Origin: Promethearchaeota archaeon
GTDB lineage: Archaea; Asgardarchaeota; Lokiarchaeia; Sigyniarchaeales; SOKP01
Assembly (NCBI GenBank): GCA_011364975.1
Contig: RDOE01000005.1
Location: 1 to 64,000, forward strand
Length of the DNA: 64,000 nt
Direction of reading: 5' to 3'
Of this stretch, positions 31,023-40,105 are shown piece after piece; the first letter of the stretch is position 1, and each line of letters begins with the position of its first letter. The notes beneath the pieces were generated by a model. That model saw only the letters and a list, made by a program, of their open reading frames with translations, was not told the DNA's origin and did not search any database. Both the position numbers and the translations under genes were made by a program.

Positions 31023-31433
31023 ATTAAAATTCTCCAAGATATATGGATTTTGACTGAATCAGGGATTGTACTTTATCATAGAGAATTCAATGAGAATATG
31101 GATGACCAATTATTTGGTGGTTTAATGGCAGCGATAAATTCTTTTGTTGAAGAACTAATTAAAGATGGGCTTTCGAGTTTTGAGTTACAGAATAAGCGTT
31201 TTTCTATTCTAAAAAGGAATAGTATAATCTTTATTGCAGTCTCGTCAAAAAAAATTAAAGAGAAGAAAGTTTTAGAAGAATTACAATTAATAGCAAAAAA
31301 ATTTTTTGAGCTATATTCTGAAGATATAATGAAAGTTTGGGATAATGATACTAGCCGATTTTTAAATTTTGAAAAAGAAATACAAAGTAGTCTTGAAGAA
31401 ACTATTAAAAAATTTCAGGATGCATTCTGGTAA
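31023..31433 (+). CDS. longin-like small protein; apparent ATT start (track start 31050 cuts the first strand)
   Basis: Extended N-terminus (M)KILQDIWILTESGIVLYHREFNENMDDQLFGGLMAAINSFVEEL fits a longin/profilin-like first strand-helix. Confidence 0.6.
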   Translation: MKILQDIWILTESGIVLYHREFNENMDDQLFGGLMAAINSFVEELIKDGLSSFELQNKRFSILKRNSIIFIAVSSKKIKEKKVLEELQLIAKKFFELYSEDIMKVWDNDTSRFLNFEKEIQSSLEETIKKFQDAFW

Positions 31434-31549
31434 GAGATTATCTCACACTATCAACCTCAAAATGCACTTATACTTTATAATATATAATCCTAAAAACTAA
31501 TTTATATTTTGAAATAATGAATATAAAAAAATAAACATACTTTAAAGAA

Positions 31550-31912
31550 ATGAAAGCTATAGGGATAGTTTTTTTATATGATCGTGCTTTAGGCACACCT
31601 GAACTGGTTTCTAAAGATTTTAGTGCACAATTTTCAAATGTATCAGAAAACCTTGTATTAGAGGGCTTACTCGAGCTTCCTGATTTGAAATTTATCCTAG
31701 ATAATAAAAATATATTCTGGGGGGGTATTAAAGAAAATTTTCAAGAGATACAGGAAAATGAGAATATGATTGGAAGACTTGCTTGGAGAATTTTTAAAGA
31801 TTACTCTGGGATAGAATCTTCAGAAGAAGTAAAATCACTAATATATAAAGCTAATGATGCTCCTTGGAATTTCACTCTTATGGTATGCGTGTTATATGAG
31901 CAAGGATTGTAA
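31550..31912 (+). CDS. conserved-looking small protein of unknown function
   Basis: 120-aa ORF; codirectional with the longin-like gene. Confidence 0.55.
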   Translation: MKAIGIVFLYDRALGTPELVSKDFSAQFSNVSENLVLEGLLELPDLKFILDNKNIFWGGIKENFQEIQENENMIGRLAWRIFKDYSGIESSEEVKSLIYKANDAPWNFTLMVCVLYEQGL

Positions 31913-31928
31913 ATTATTAATGCTTAAA

Positions 31929-34013
31929 TTAACTAGGATTCAAAATTTCTTCAATTTGTTTAAAATAACCATATTTATATAATTCTTCTTGATCTATTTG
32001 AAAATTATCTCGAAATTTAGGGTCAAACTGAAGGTTCATGTTAAGATTTTGAATAATCTTAAAAAGGGAATAAATTTCAATTTTTTTTAAAAAATCATTT
32101 TTAATCGAGAAATATTTACGATAACCCTCGTAAAATTTAGTATTTACATCATTAATATTAATTTTATTAAGAATTTCCATTTGTATCCTAACAAAATCTT
32201 GGGCTCTCACACCAATACCCCAATTATCGAAATCTATAACTCCTTTTAACTTAATTTCATTACTAGAATCTTCAACAATTAAATTGGACCATTGGTAATC
32301 ATTATGGATTAATACTGGTTCACTTTCTTCTTCAATTAACGAATTATTCTCTTTGAAATAATGATCAACTTTCTCTGCTGTATTATTAGTAAATTTCTTT
32401 AACTTTGAAAGTTCTAAGTTTAATTTTGAATTAAAAAGCTCATTCCAACTTGTTTTTGATTTTTTTCCTAGATTATGAATCTGCTCGTCAAAGGAATCAA
32501 ATGAAATTTGATGTAATTTTCCTAAAAGTTCTCCAATATCAAAAAATAAGTTCACAAATTTAGATTTTGAAAAGTTAAAGCTTTCATTATTATATTGATT
32601 GTATAAATCTAATAAGGAGATTCCTGGAATGAATTCGTTTACACTAAAGATATAGGGTATGATTTCTTTACTCTCATCAAAATATATCAAATTTCCAACA
32701 GGTATTATCGGGGGATTCTCTTTATTAAAAATATAACATCCTTTTCTATTATAAATAATTTCTTTTACTTTTTCTCTAGTTTCTGGAGATTTAGGGTCTA
32801 ATGTATTATCAATTAAAGGATATAAGAGTTTTTCTTTTATAATTTCTCCATTTTCGAGAGATTCAGTAGTATGAAATCGAAATAATAATTCACTCTTTTC
32901 AAAATTTACTCTATAAATTGTATTTTTAGTAGCATTTAAAAGGCCTATTACTTTTTTTATTTTTCCTTGATCTAAGAGAATATCGATTTTCGAAAATGCA
33001 TTTATGATTTCGTCCAACTGATATATTTCAGTTTTTCCTAAAAAGTATAATAGATATAATTGCTTTTGGTTAATCATATAATTAATAGTCGCTTCTATTC
33101 GATTTTTAGTAATAGTCTCGAAAATTTGATTTATTTTAGGTATAAAACCATAATAATTTTCTATAATTTTAGGAAAGTTATTTCTATAAATCGAGTAGAA
33201 AGCATACTTTAATCCTCGTTCTTCTTTGCCAATTTCTGATTTAAAGTCATATATCTTATTTCTTATATCGTTAATTTGCTCTTGAAGTTGATGTATCTCA
33301 AGCACTTTTTCTTCGGTTGCACAAAGATATAATTTAGAACAGAGATTTACTATATTACTTAAACAAGGTGTAATACTAACAAATTTCCTTGATTCTGTTG
33401 GAACTATCTGGAAAAATTTCTGTAAATTTTCCTCACTTCCACAGGAAAATGAAAAATTATCACTTATAAGATTTAAATACGATTTCCAATGATTTATATT
33501 ATCAAAAGAATCGATGAGGCCTATAAAATTATCAAATTGAGTTAATTTATTTACAATCTGAGGATTTATTTCATTATTACTGAACTTTTTGGGATCATTA
33601 TGAATGAAAAAATTATTCCCTACATTTACCGTAGTAAGAATATTTTCAAAATATGAATATACATTATCAATTTTTACTTGATGAGGAGGCATTATTACTA
33701 AACTTATGTCATTAAATTTTTTTCCCAAAATGCCTACTTGTTCAATGACATCATCAAGCGTATATCCATAAACACCTACCAATAAAGGAGCTTTTTTATC
33801 ACTAATCTCAGAACATAAACTTATTAGCTTTACTTTTTCAGTTACTTTATCAATAAAATAAGCGCCTTCTCCATTAGGTCCAAATAAGTAGATAGAATCT
33901 GCTCCATTGATAAGGAGGTGTCTCACTAATAATCTATGAACTTCTAAACTTATGGAAAAATCCTTATCGAAAAAAGTCACAGATGGAACAATAACACCAT
34001 TGAAGTTACTCGT
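31929..34013 (-). CDS. fusion: DHDPS/N-acetylneuraminate-lyase-like domain + APH-family kinase domain; apparent ACG start at 34013
   Basis: N-terminus extends to SNFNGVIVPSVTFFDKDF; GPNGEGAYF, APLLVGVYGYTLDDVIEQ; C-terminal HNDYQWSNL and GVIDFDNWGIG. Confidence 0.8.
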   Translation of the reverse strand, partial: TSNFNGVIVPSVTFFDKDFSISLEVHRLLVRHLLINGADSIYLFGPNGEGAYFIDKVTEKVKLISLCSEISDKKAPLLVGVYGYTLDDVIEQVGILGKKFNDISLVIMPPHQVKIDNVYSYFENILTTVNVGNNFFIHNDPKKFSNNEINPQIVNKLTQFDNFIGLIDSFDNINHWKSYLNLISDNFSFSCGSEENLQKFFQIVPTESRKFVSITPCLSNIVNLCSKLYLCATEEKVLEIHQLQEQINDIRNKIYDFKSEIGKEERGLKYAFYSIYRNNFPKIIENYYGFIPKINQIFETITKNRIEATINYMINQKQLYLLYFLGKTEIYQLDEIINAFSKIDILLDQGKIKKVIGLLNATKNTIYRVNFEKSELLFRFHTTESLENGEIIKEKLLYPLIDNTLDPKSPETREKVKEIIYNRKGCYIFNKENPPIIPVGNLIYFDESKEIIPYIFSVNEFIPGISLLDLYNQYNNESFNFSKSKFVNLFFDIGELLGKLHQISFDSFDEQIHNLGKKSKTSWNELFNSKLNLELSKLKKFTNNTAEKVDHYFKENNSLIEEESEPVLIHNDYQWSNLIVEDSSNEIKLKGVIDFDNWGIGVRAQDFVRIQMEILNKININDVNTKFYEGYRKYFSIKNDFLKKIEIYSLFKIIQNLNMNLQFDPKFRDNFQIDQEELYKYGYFKQIEEILNPS

Positions 34014-34019
34014 ACTAAT

Positions 34020-34025
34020 CTCCTC
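34020..34025 (-). promoter_or_regulatory. possible Shine-Dalgarno GAGGAG for the fusion gene
   Basis: GAGGAG 6 nt upstream of ACG 34013. Confidence 0.5.
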
Positions 34026-34238
34026 ATTAATTTGATATCAATAATGGTGAGTAATTTATTTATTGATTGTATTTGAAAATATATTCTTAAAGATTTGTTT
34101 TTTGGAACGAGAAAAGCTCTTATATCTTAAAAAAATTAATGGTTTTTCAATTGGTATATGTTATTTTATGATTTAACAGTTTATAAACTTGATATCCATT
34201 TTATAAAAATGTAAAAAAGTAACTAACCGCATAATAGG

Positions 34239-35921
34239 TTAGATTTTTTTGGACTCCTTAAATACTTCAAAAATTTCCTTCTCGAAGTCAATAGTATCCT
34301 CTGGTAAAAGATTGGGTTCCTTGATTAATCTTGCCAGGTAGTAAATCTTAGAACCTCGTTCTAAGTATTGTAATACTGTATAAGCTCCATCAAGATGACT
34401 ACCACAACATAAATTTCCATGATTGGCCAAAATTATAGCATTTTTATCCTCAAGACTTTTCAATACAGATTTAGCTAACTCTTCTGTACCCGCCTCACCA
34501 TATTCAGCACAAAGAATCTCACCTCCCAAATATGGAACAAGTTCCTCAATTACAGGAGGTAAAGAAAGATTTAAGGTACTTAATATGGTAGAATAGATTC
34601 CATGAGCATGTATGATAGCATTCACATCGTCTCGTTGTTTATAAATACCTAAATGAAGTTGCTTTTCTACTGAAGGATTTCTTTCTCCTTCAATTACTTC
34701 ACCCTTGAGATTAATTAGCAAAATATCATTAGGCACCATTTCATCATATCTTACATTACTTGGTGTTATTAAAACGATATCTGCTCCGTTCTTTTTTAAT
34801 CTTGCGCTAACATTCCCTGCAGAACCAATAACATGGCCCTCTTGTAATAATTTTTTACATAATTCAACTATCTCTTTTTTGAGGTGTTCTATTTCTTTAA
34901 TGTTTGAATCCAAATCACTATTCTTTTTACCATAAATTTCTGGATTTAGAATATGATTCGGTTTCTCATTATTGAGCCAGAGATTTATATCCTGTAGAAG
35001 TAAGTTTGATTGTCTCTTTATTACTTCTTGAGTATTTCCTCCAAAATGCGGAGTCACTATAACATTATCTAGTTTTAAAAATTCATTGTCTTCATCAATT
35101 GGCTCAATGGGAAAGACATCCAAAGCAGCTCCAGCAATTGATTTATCTGCTAGGGCATTATATAGTGCATCATAGTCAATTATACTCCCCTTAGCTGTGT
35201 TGATGATGTATGCCGATTTCTTCATCATGGATATACGCTCTTCATTAATTAAATTATCATTATCATCTGTCGCTGCAGCATGAATCGTAATAAAGTCTGA
35301 ATTTTTCATTAAATTATCTAAGTCAACCTTTGTGCCAAAATCTTCAATAATATCCTTTGGAACAAAGGGATCATATACGATAATATTTACACCAAAACTT
35401 TTCAATCGTTCAGCAACGCGTTTACCGATCTGCCCAAAACCCAGAATACCAATCGTTTTTTCAAATAATTCAATACCTATAAATTTATTAAAGTAATTAA
35501 TCCAGTCTTCAAAATCTAGAACTTCAAACTCGTTGGAATGAAGAACTTTATCTATATGAGTCAGGTGTCTTGCTAAAGAAAGCATTAAACCAATTGTAAA
35601 TTCTGCAACGGCTTCAACATTTCTTAAGGGAGTATATATTATTGGGATTTTCTTTTTATTTGCTGCTTCAATATTTATGTTGAAAGGATCGCCTCTACAT
35701 GAGACTATTAGTTTTAGATTTGTCTGTTCAAAAATTTCAGCCTTTTTTAAATCATCAGCTGCGGTGATAAATATATCATATCCTTCTAATTTTTGTAACA
35801 ATTCTTTAAGATCAAAATATATAATTCCCGTATCTCTCCAACTCTCGTAGGTAATTTCCATTTTCTTTTTAAGTTCATTTAATACCTGATCTGAGATGCT
35901 AGCTGTTATTAATGCTTTCAT
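34239..35921 (-). CDS. fusion: D-2-hydroxyacid dehydrogenase + class II aldolase/adducin domain
   Basis: IGILGFGQIGKRVAERLKSFGVNIIVYDP, ALDVFPIEPIDEDN, TPHFGG; then GSAGNVSARL, HAHGIYSTIL, LANHGNLCCG in one uninterrupted ORF. Confidence 0.9.
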   Translation of the reverse strand: MKALITASISDQVLNELKKKMEITYESWRDTGIIYFDLKELLQKLEGYDIFITAADDLKKAEIFEQTNLKLIVSCRGDPFNINIEAANKKKIPIIYTPLRNVEAVAEFTIGLMLSLARHLTHIDKVLHSNEFEVLDFEDWINYFNKFIGIELFEKTIGILGFGQIGKRVAERLKSFGVNIIVYDPFVPKDIIEDFGTKVDLDNLMKNSDFITIHAAATDDNDNLINEERISMMKKSAYIINTAKGSIIDYDALYNALADKSIAGAALDVFPIEPIDEDNEFLKLDNVIVTPHFGGNTQEVIKRQSNLLLQDINLWLNNEKPNHILNPEIYGKKNSDLDSNIKEIEHLKKEIVELCKKLLQEGHVIGSAGNVSARLKKNGADIVLITPSNVRYDEMVPNDILLINLKGEVIEGERNPSVEKQLHLGIYKQRDDVNAIIHAHGIYSTILSTLNLSLPPVIEELVPYLGGEILCAEYGEAGTEELAKSVLKSLEDKNAIILANHGNLCCGSHLDGAYTVLQYLERGSKIYYLARLIKEPNLLPEDTIDFEKEIFEVFKESKKI

Positions 35922-36021
35922 TTTATTTGAACCCTATTTAGATTAATAGATTAATAATTTTTCATTCAATTTTTTTTAAGATTTAAAAAGTAAAAAGCAA
36001 TAAAAAAATAATTAATTTGAG

Positions 36022-36372
36022 TTAAAACATAAGGGATTTTAGTTTCATCAATTTTCTGATAGAACCTTCTTGAATCTTTATTTTTCCTGCCGAATATGCT
36101 TTAATCGCGCTTAATTCCTTATTAAAAAGATCGAGCATAACCTGTTCTGATGTAAATTCAATTTTAACCGGAGCATTATCATCACCGCTTCGATCTCTAA
36201 TCTCAATAGCCTGATCTTTATTGATCAAAAACAAAACAAGCCTTCCGCTGTCTAAAAAGCGTAGTTGTATGGTATCATCATAATCTGCTAACTTTTTCCT
36301 TACCTTCTCGGTAGAAAGATATCGATTTTCAATTTCTTTCAAACATGATTCAATGTTAATAAAGTCGGACAC
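36022..36372 (-). CDS. SCP2-like (sterol carrier) domain protein
   Basis: FTSEQVMLDLFNKELSAIKAYSAGKIKIQEGSIRKLMKL. Confidence 0.65.
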   Translation of the reverse strand: MSDFINIESCLKEIENRYLSTEKVRKKLADYDDTIQLRFLDSGRLVLFLINKDQAIEIRDRSGDDNAPVKIEFTSEQVMLDLFNKELSAIKAYSAGKIKIQEGSIRKLMKLKSLMF

Positions 36373-36460
36373 ATTTTTTCACCTTAAAATTATAATTTAG
36401 TGTTCCCTTAAATAATTAATTCTTTTCTACACCCATTAGATAATGGAGAAAATTTTATCA

Positions 36461-37966
36461 TTAAAGATCATCAATTTTATTCTTAATGTTTTTCCATTCG
36501 TTATAAATGATTTTATATGATTCTACAAACTGATCTTCTTTATCAATATGTTCATAGTTAAACAGATCATTTATTATTGATTTATAATCGGGATATAATC
36601 CCAAACCTTTTAATGTGTTCATAGCTGTTCCGATAAAGGATGATTCTTTAATAGCTGGGGTTAAAACCACACTGTCTAATACATTGGCTAAAATTTTGCG
36701 AAACTCTAAAGATTTAGCCATACCACCACCACAGAACAATCTGGGCTTTAAATCAGTAAATTTATTTAGTGCAATGAAGTTTTCATAAATACCAAAAGTT
36801 ATATTTTCAATAACACTTCTCGCAAAACTATTAATTTTAGGTAATTCATTAGAGATTAACTGAGGAGGGGGGAATACAAAAACTCCTCTTTTAATTGAAG
36901 TTTGATTCTTGATATTCATTTTTTCAGGTCCAAGATATGCAAATGTAGAACAAGCTCCAGGCAATGTCTCTCTTAAGTATTGATCGATAAGAGTATCCTT
37001 ATTTGTAGTAGGATGATTAATGAATGTATCCTTAAACCAATTATATGATGCACCGGTATTACCAGCATGAGCTTCAATTAACCATTTTCCCTTTATAGAA
37101 TGACAAGAAGCCCAATAATTACATTCTGGATCAAAAAGGGGTTTTTTAATAACAAGTTGGAGGGGTGCTGTTGTTCCTAAACTTATCCCAATATCACCTT
37201 CTTTAATTGCTCCCATTCCTAAGAGAGAAGCTTGTGTGTCACCTCCCGTCTTTATTACAGGAATTCTATCCTGATTAATATTGAACTTTTTTATAAGGTC
37301 TAATTTTAACTGACCGATGACGGTTCCAGATTCGACAATATCGGGAAAAAAATTAGGATCTAAATTAAAAGATTCTATTATTTCATTACTCCACCTTCTT
37401 TTTTTAATATCTAATAACTGTGATTCAGCTGCTGAAGAAGGATCAGAAACTAATTCTCCAGAAAGACGATAAACCAACCAATCATCAAGCATTAATATCT
37501 TTTTAATTTTTTCAAACTTCTCTTCTGCTTCTTCCCTAAACCATAATATCCTTGCTAATGTAAATAATAAAGAAGGAGTGTGTCCCGTGATATTAAATAG
37601 CTCTTTTTCTGTAAATTCATCTTCTATTATATAAGCAGAATCAATTCCTCGTATATCAATATTTGGGCCTCCATATATTTCTTTCCCCCTATTATCTATA
37701 AAAACAGAGGCAATTCTTTGTGCACAGGTAGAAATTCCTATGATATTTAGATTCTGGTCTCCAGATTGAAGAATTATTTGTTTTATAGCTAAACAAATTT
37801 TATTCCACAACTGGTTCATATCGAAAATTTTCGCAAAACCATCTATGCCTTCCTCTAGAATATCAATGGACTGATTTACAACACGCTCGATTTCCAATTC
37901 AGCCGATAACAATGCCACTTTAATAAAAGTGGATGATAGGTCTATTGTAAGAATTTTATCACTCAT
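36461..37966 (-). CDS. FGGY-family carbohydrate kinase
   Basis: IDLSSTFIKVALL, ISTCAQR, TGGDTQASLLGMGAIKEGDIGISLGTTAPL, LFCGGGMAKS. Confidence 0.9.
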   Translation of the reverse strand: MSDKILTIDLSSTFIKVALLSAELEIERVVNQSIDILEEGIDGFAKIFDMNQLWNKICLAIKQIILQSGDQNLNIIGISTCAQRIASVFIDNRGKEIYGGPNIDIRGIDSAYIIEDEFTEKELFNITGHTPSLLFTLARILWFREEAEEKFEKIKKILMLDDWLVYRLSGELVSDPSSAAESQLLDIKKRRWSNEIIESFNLDPNFFPDIVESGTVIGQLKLDLIKKFNINQDRIPVIKTGGDTQASLLGMGAIKEGDIGISLGTTAPLQLVIKKPLFDPECNYWASCHSIKGKWLIEAHAGNTGASYNWFKDTFINHPTTNKDTLIDQYLRETLPGACSTFAYLGPEKMNIKNQTSIKRGVFVFPPPQLISNELPKINSFARSVIENITFGIYENFIALNKFTDLKPRLFCGGGMAKSLEFRKILANVLDSVVLTPAIKESSFIGTAMNTLKGLGLYPDYKSIINDLFNYEHIDKEDQFVESYKIIYNEWKNIKNKIDDL

Positions 37967-38001
37967 TATTAAAAATCTGATTCAATTTGTATGTTTTAAA
38001 T

Positions 38002-38640
38002 CTATTGTGGAGTAATATATTTACGAACTACTTCCCCTCTTGGTTCTTTTTCCTCAAATAAGATAGCTTTAAAAGCGTAGATTTTTGTAGTTACATCCTT
38101 CCAAGCATCAGCATGAAGACCTGCTTTCATACATGTATGGCTTAAAAATGTATCCACATCCCAGTTTCGACCATGATCAACTGGTACTTGAGGAAGAAGT
38201 AATCCCCTTCTCCAACCTTTTTCAGCAATCAATCCATCTCTTCCGATTACAATATGGTTAATATAATCGTCTGGAGAGTCTATTTTAATTAATTCTGGTG
38301 GTGTTAGAATTGATAATTCAATGACAATGTTATCCATTTCTTGGAGAGTAACTGATGGAAATCTGGGATCCTCGATTGCAGAGCTTATTGATACTCTATG
38401 AACAACATCATACAATGGATAAGTCGGTTCAATATAACCTATACAACCTCTTAATGGGTTACCACTCATATTATATATATTTAAAGTAACGAAAGCACCA
38501 TATTTATCTGAAAATTTTTTCTTAATTGCATCTGCAACGGCTATCTTTCTATTATGCTTAAGAAAATATTCAATATTTTCTCTTGCCAATTTTATTAATA
38601 AGGTGCCATCTTCTAAACTAAATGGTTCTAAATTTGACAT
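38002..38640 (-). CDS. AMMECR1-domain protein
   Basis: GAFVTLNIYNMSGNPLRGCIGYIEPTYPLYDVVH, EDPRFPSVT, VGRDGLIAEKGWRRGLLLPQV. Confidence 0.93.
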   Translation of the reverse strand: MSNLEPFSLEDGTLLIKLARENIEYFLKHNRKIAVADAIKKKFSDKYGAFVTLNIYNMSGNPLRGCIGYIEPTYPLYDVVHRVSISSAIEDPRFPSVTLQEMDNIVIELSILTPPELIKIDSPDDYINHIVIGRDGLIAEKGWRRGLLLPQVPVDHGRNWDVDTFLSHTCMKAGLHADAWKDVTTKIYAFKAILFEEKEPRGEVVRKYITPQ

Positions 38641-38694
38641 TTTATATAACTTGAGAAGCAGTTATTTATATATCATAATATGGTCTTAAGTCTA

Positions 38695-40098
38695 TTAAAA
38701 CTCTATCTTAATAATTTTACCTTTAGGGGTAATTTTTTCCTTGTTTACTTCCATTCCTTTAAAAAAAACCTTCCAAAGACTTGTGATTATCCAAAAATCT
38801 TTATAGGGGCTAAATTTTGCTTTAGACTTAAAATTGTCAGGATTAATCTTATAAGGGTCAACCTTTTCAATTATAATTAAATCTGCTTGGTAACCTTCTT
38901 TTATAAATCCTTTATCTTTTAGGTGGAAGTTAAGAGCAGGATTCTCAGAACATGTTTGAACGAGATATTTTAGCTCTATCTCATTATTAAGAACTTTATC
39001 AAGTAAAATTAAGGAATATGTTTCAAATTCAGGAAAACCTGATGGGGCGTCAAAAAATCCCGTAGATTTCTCATTTAATGTATGTGGAGCATGATCCGAG
39101 GCAATTATATTGAGATCCCCTTTTTTAAATTGGTTATATAAAAATGATTGATCTTCCTGATCTCGTAGCGGAGGATCAACCTTACCAATATTTGGGTTTT
39201 CTAATTTAATGTTATTAGATAATAATAAGTGATGCGGGGTTATTTCCATGCTTATTTTGAAACTTTTATCTGTTAATTGAATAGTACGTATATATTCATA
39301 ACTTTTCTTGGTGCTAATATGACAAAAATGAATAATTGGATATCGTTGAGATTCTCGATGATTTTCTTTAACGTATTCAATATAATTACCAATGATGAAT
39401 TTAACATATCTCAGTTCTTTATCACCGGATTTAACTTTATCATATAGTTCTAAGAGATTTACTTTTTTAGAATTAATTTCATTCTGGAGATACTTCTTTT
39501 CGTCTTCGGTTAAAGGCCATTCAGGATGAATAAAAATAGGAATATTATATTTTGATGATACGTCAAAAAGTTGATTTATAATTTCTTTATTAGTCCAGTC
39601 AATTCGATTTAGGGGTTTATGAGGATATATTTTAAATCCTATAATGCTCTTTTTGATCATTTTTTTAATTTTAAAATCATCAAAATTATCGGGAAAACCT
39701 GCAATTAATCCTACATCAATATAACTATTAGATTTTGCCTTTTTAAGCCACAATTTAATTTGGTTTAAGTTATTAGCAGGAGGGATTGTGTTAGGCATTG
39801 TAAATACTGTTGTTATACCACTATACGCTGCAGCTTTTGTTCCCGTTAAAAATGTTTCTTTTTCGCTTTGTCCCATATCTCTTAAGTGAGAATGAATATC
39901 AATTAATCCTGGTATAACTAGTCTACCGTGACAATCAATTTCTATATGATTTCTTTTAGATCTGCTTCTATATTCCTCATTTGAGGACTTATTATCTAAT
40001 AAGATTTTGGAAATTTTTCCATGTTTAATTATAAGTGACCCTACTTGAGTGTTTCCATTAATATAGATAGAAGCATTCTTTAGAATTGTTGTTTTCAT
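38695..40098 (-). CDS. pyrC: dihydroorotase (start likely internal ATG at 40098)
   Basis: GLIDIHSHLRDMGQSEKETFLTGTKAAAYSGITTVFTMPNT, GFKIYPHKP, ASDHAPHTLNEK. Confidence 0.9.
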   Translation of the reverse strand: MKTTILKNASIYINGNTQVGSLIIKHGKISKILLDNKSSNEEYRSRSKRNHIEIDCHGRLVIPGLIDIHSHLRDMGQSEKETFLTGTKAAAYSGITTVFTMPNTIPPANNLNQIKLWLKKAKSNSYIDVGLIAGFPDNFDDFKIKKMIKKSIIGFKIYPHKPLNRIDWTNKEIINQLFDVSSKYNIPIFIHPEWPLTEDEKKYLQNEINSKKVNLLELYDKVKSGDKELRYVKFIIGNYIEYVKENHRESQRYPIIHFCHISTKKSYEYIRTIQLTDKSFKISMEITPHHLLLSNNIKLENPNIGKVDPPLRDQEDQSFLYNQFKKGDLNIIASDHAPHTLNEKSTGFFDAPSGFPEFETYSLILLDKVLNNEIELKYLVQTCSENPALNFHLKDKGFIKEGYQADLIIIEKVDPYKINPDNFKSKAKFSPYKDFWIITSLWKVFFKGMEVNKEKITPKGKIIKIEF

Positions 40099-40105
40099 GA
40101 TTTTA

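Noticed and set aside
27269-35921. Two class II aldolase domains considered as a local duplication
   Set aside because: Sequences of 27269..27943 and the C-terminus of 34239..35921 are divergent beyond family motifs, so a recent duplication is not supported.
31929-37966. Methylthioribose/DHAP-shunt assignment for the APH kinase plus class II aldolase
   Set aside because: No MtnA-type isomerase or MTA phosphorylase is visible in the window and the kinase is fused to a DHDPS-like domain; insufficient support for a specific pathway.
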